DNA of 8,087 nt, taken from positions 1-8,087 of the forward strand of contig JAQVRW010000128.1 in NCBI GenBank assembly GCA_028700875.1, written 5' to 3'. The stretch comes from Candidatus Zixiibacteriota bacterium. Lineage in GTDB: Bacteria; Zixibacteria; MSB-5A5; GN15; JAAZOE01. A program made the position numbers and the translations under genes. This document shows positions 7,674 to 8,087 of the stretch, in pieces (the stretch's first letter is position 1; each line of letters opens with the position of its first letter). Under the pieces are notes generated by a model. The model saw nothing but the letters and a program-made list of their open reading frames with translations, did no database searches and was not told the DNA's origin.

Positions 7674-7702
7674 CTCCGGGCGGAACTTAAGTCCGCCCGG
7701 AG
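7674..7702 (-). terminator. GC-rich hairpin between the IPTL protein gene and xrtH
   Basis: CTCCGGGCGGA (7674-7684) and TCCGCCCGGAG (7692-7702) are perfect 11-bp complements around a 7-nt loop containing CTTAAG. It lies 32 nt beyond the stop of the upstream - strand gene. The stem is strong, but on the - strand it is followed by TCCCTTC and not a clean T-run, so termination may be partial. It could instead stabilise the 3' end of the upstream message and set different levels for substrate and sortase. Confidence 0.55.
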
Positions 7703-7734
7703 GTTTCCTTCGCCCCCTCAAAACAGAACGGTCG

Positions 7735-8087
7735 CTAGCGTTTGGGCCCAACCCAGAGGTGAGCCATGTAAGCCACAATGGCCGCGCTGATCAGGGTGCC
7801 GATAATATCGCGCATGGCCAAGGTACCATAGACTGCTCCGGCGATGCCCAGTCCGACCACGGACAAAGCTATCGTGCATGCCAGCATTTTCCCAAAGACT
7901 CCCGCATTGAAAAGCGGAGCCTTGATGCTGCCGGAGACATCGCCGGCGATAGCCAGCGAGTGTTTTCTGCGGACAATCACAACCGTCACCAGATTCAAGA
8001 TAAGCAGCGAAAAGATGATCAACCCCCATTCCGACAACGTCGGGACGACCTCCTGGGAATAGGGAATAGAGCATCCGGTGGCGTACT
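7735..8087 (-). CDS. IPTL-CTERM sorting-signal protein with post-anchor membrane tail (5' end outside window)
   Basis: The frame is open from the right window edge to TAG, giving 116 residues. It contains VPTLSEWG at 14-21, a hydrophobic helix (about 22-38, LIIFSLLILNLVTVVIV) and RRK at 39-41. This is the three-part C-terminal signal recognised by exosortase H. Known XrtH substrates end soon after the basic cluster. Here about 75 more residues follow, with two further hydrophobic stretches (about 66-86 and 94-111), ending in GPKR. A TTG just before the motif could be mistaken for a start, but it would cut off the VPT of the motif and the frame continues upstream. The only sequence before the motif (YATGCSIPYSQEV) is too short to identify the exported domain. 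The protein could be a substrate, or a membrane adaptor that borrows the signal. It lies immediately upstream of xrtH on the same strand. Confidence 0.8.
   Translation of the reverse strand, partial: YATGCSIPYSQEVVPTLSEWGLIIFSLLILNLVTVVIVRRKHSLAIAGDVSGSIKAPLFNAGVFGKMLACTIALSVVGLGIAGAVYGTLAMRDIIGTLISAAIVAYMAHLWVGPKR

Noticed and set aside
7718..8074. - strand frame overlapping the IPTL-CTERM gene
   Set aside because: Shifted frame of the VPTLSEWG protein, with no membrane pattern or signal of its own.

Overview
The window holds the 3' part of a bacterial F1Fo ATP synthase operon on the + strand (about 1-6420). It converges on a three-gene exosortase H (XrtH) protein-sorting locus on the - strand (about 6429-8087). 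The DNA is moderately GC-rich (judged by eye, not counted). The gene order atpE-atpF-atpH-atpA-atpG-atpD-atpC is the standard bacterial one. XrtH with a [I/V]PTLxxWG-type sorting signal implies a didermic, exopolysaccharide/biofilm-type Gram-negative. I cannot fix the phylum. An environmental lineage of the FCB or Planctomycetes-like kind is a guess only.

ATP synthase region. The partial c subunit (atpE) carries the ion-binding Glu without the polar ligands of Na+-coupled rings, so coupling is most likely to protons. Subunits b, delta and beta have ordinary length and motifs. Subunits alpha (645 aa), gamma (356 aa) and epsilon (174 aa) are all clearly longer than their families. In each case the extra length is internal, with the canonical sequence resuming after it. 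Alpha has about 120-130 extra residues inside its C-terminal helical domain. Gamma has about 50-55 extra residues in its globular domain plus a smaller one before the conserved DRGLCG motif. Epsilon has about 28 extra residues in its N-terminal beta-sandwich. These places all lie on the membrane-facing side of F1 around the central stalk, so they may be structurally linked. This is the main unusual feature of the operon.

Operon joints. atpF/atpH and atpA/atpG are 3 nt apart and atpD/atpC overlap by 4 nt (ATGA). The three longer gaps (atpE-atpF, atpH-atpA, atpG-atpD; 72-85 nt) each contain a short open frame that ends 8-11 nt inside the next gene. The atpE-atpF gap also has an 8-bp inverted repeat touching the atpF ribosome binding site.

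Sorting region. Reading leftward from the right edge there are three genes. First is the C-terminal part of a protein with a VPTLSEWG-TM-RRK signal, followed unusually by a further 75-residue tail with two predicted membrane segments. A strong GC hairpin follows it. Next is exosortase H with Cys98, Arg139 and His158, and last a membrane protein of the exosortase H-associated type that overlaps the end of xrtH. The hydrophobic signal-bearing protein, the sortase and its partner look like a compact dedicated system. The tail after the sorting anchor is the most unusual part, because ordinary XrtH substrates end shortly after the basic cluster.
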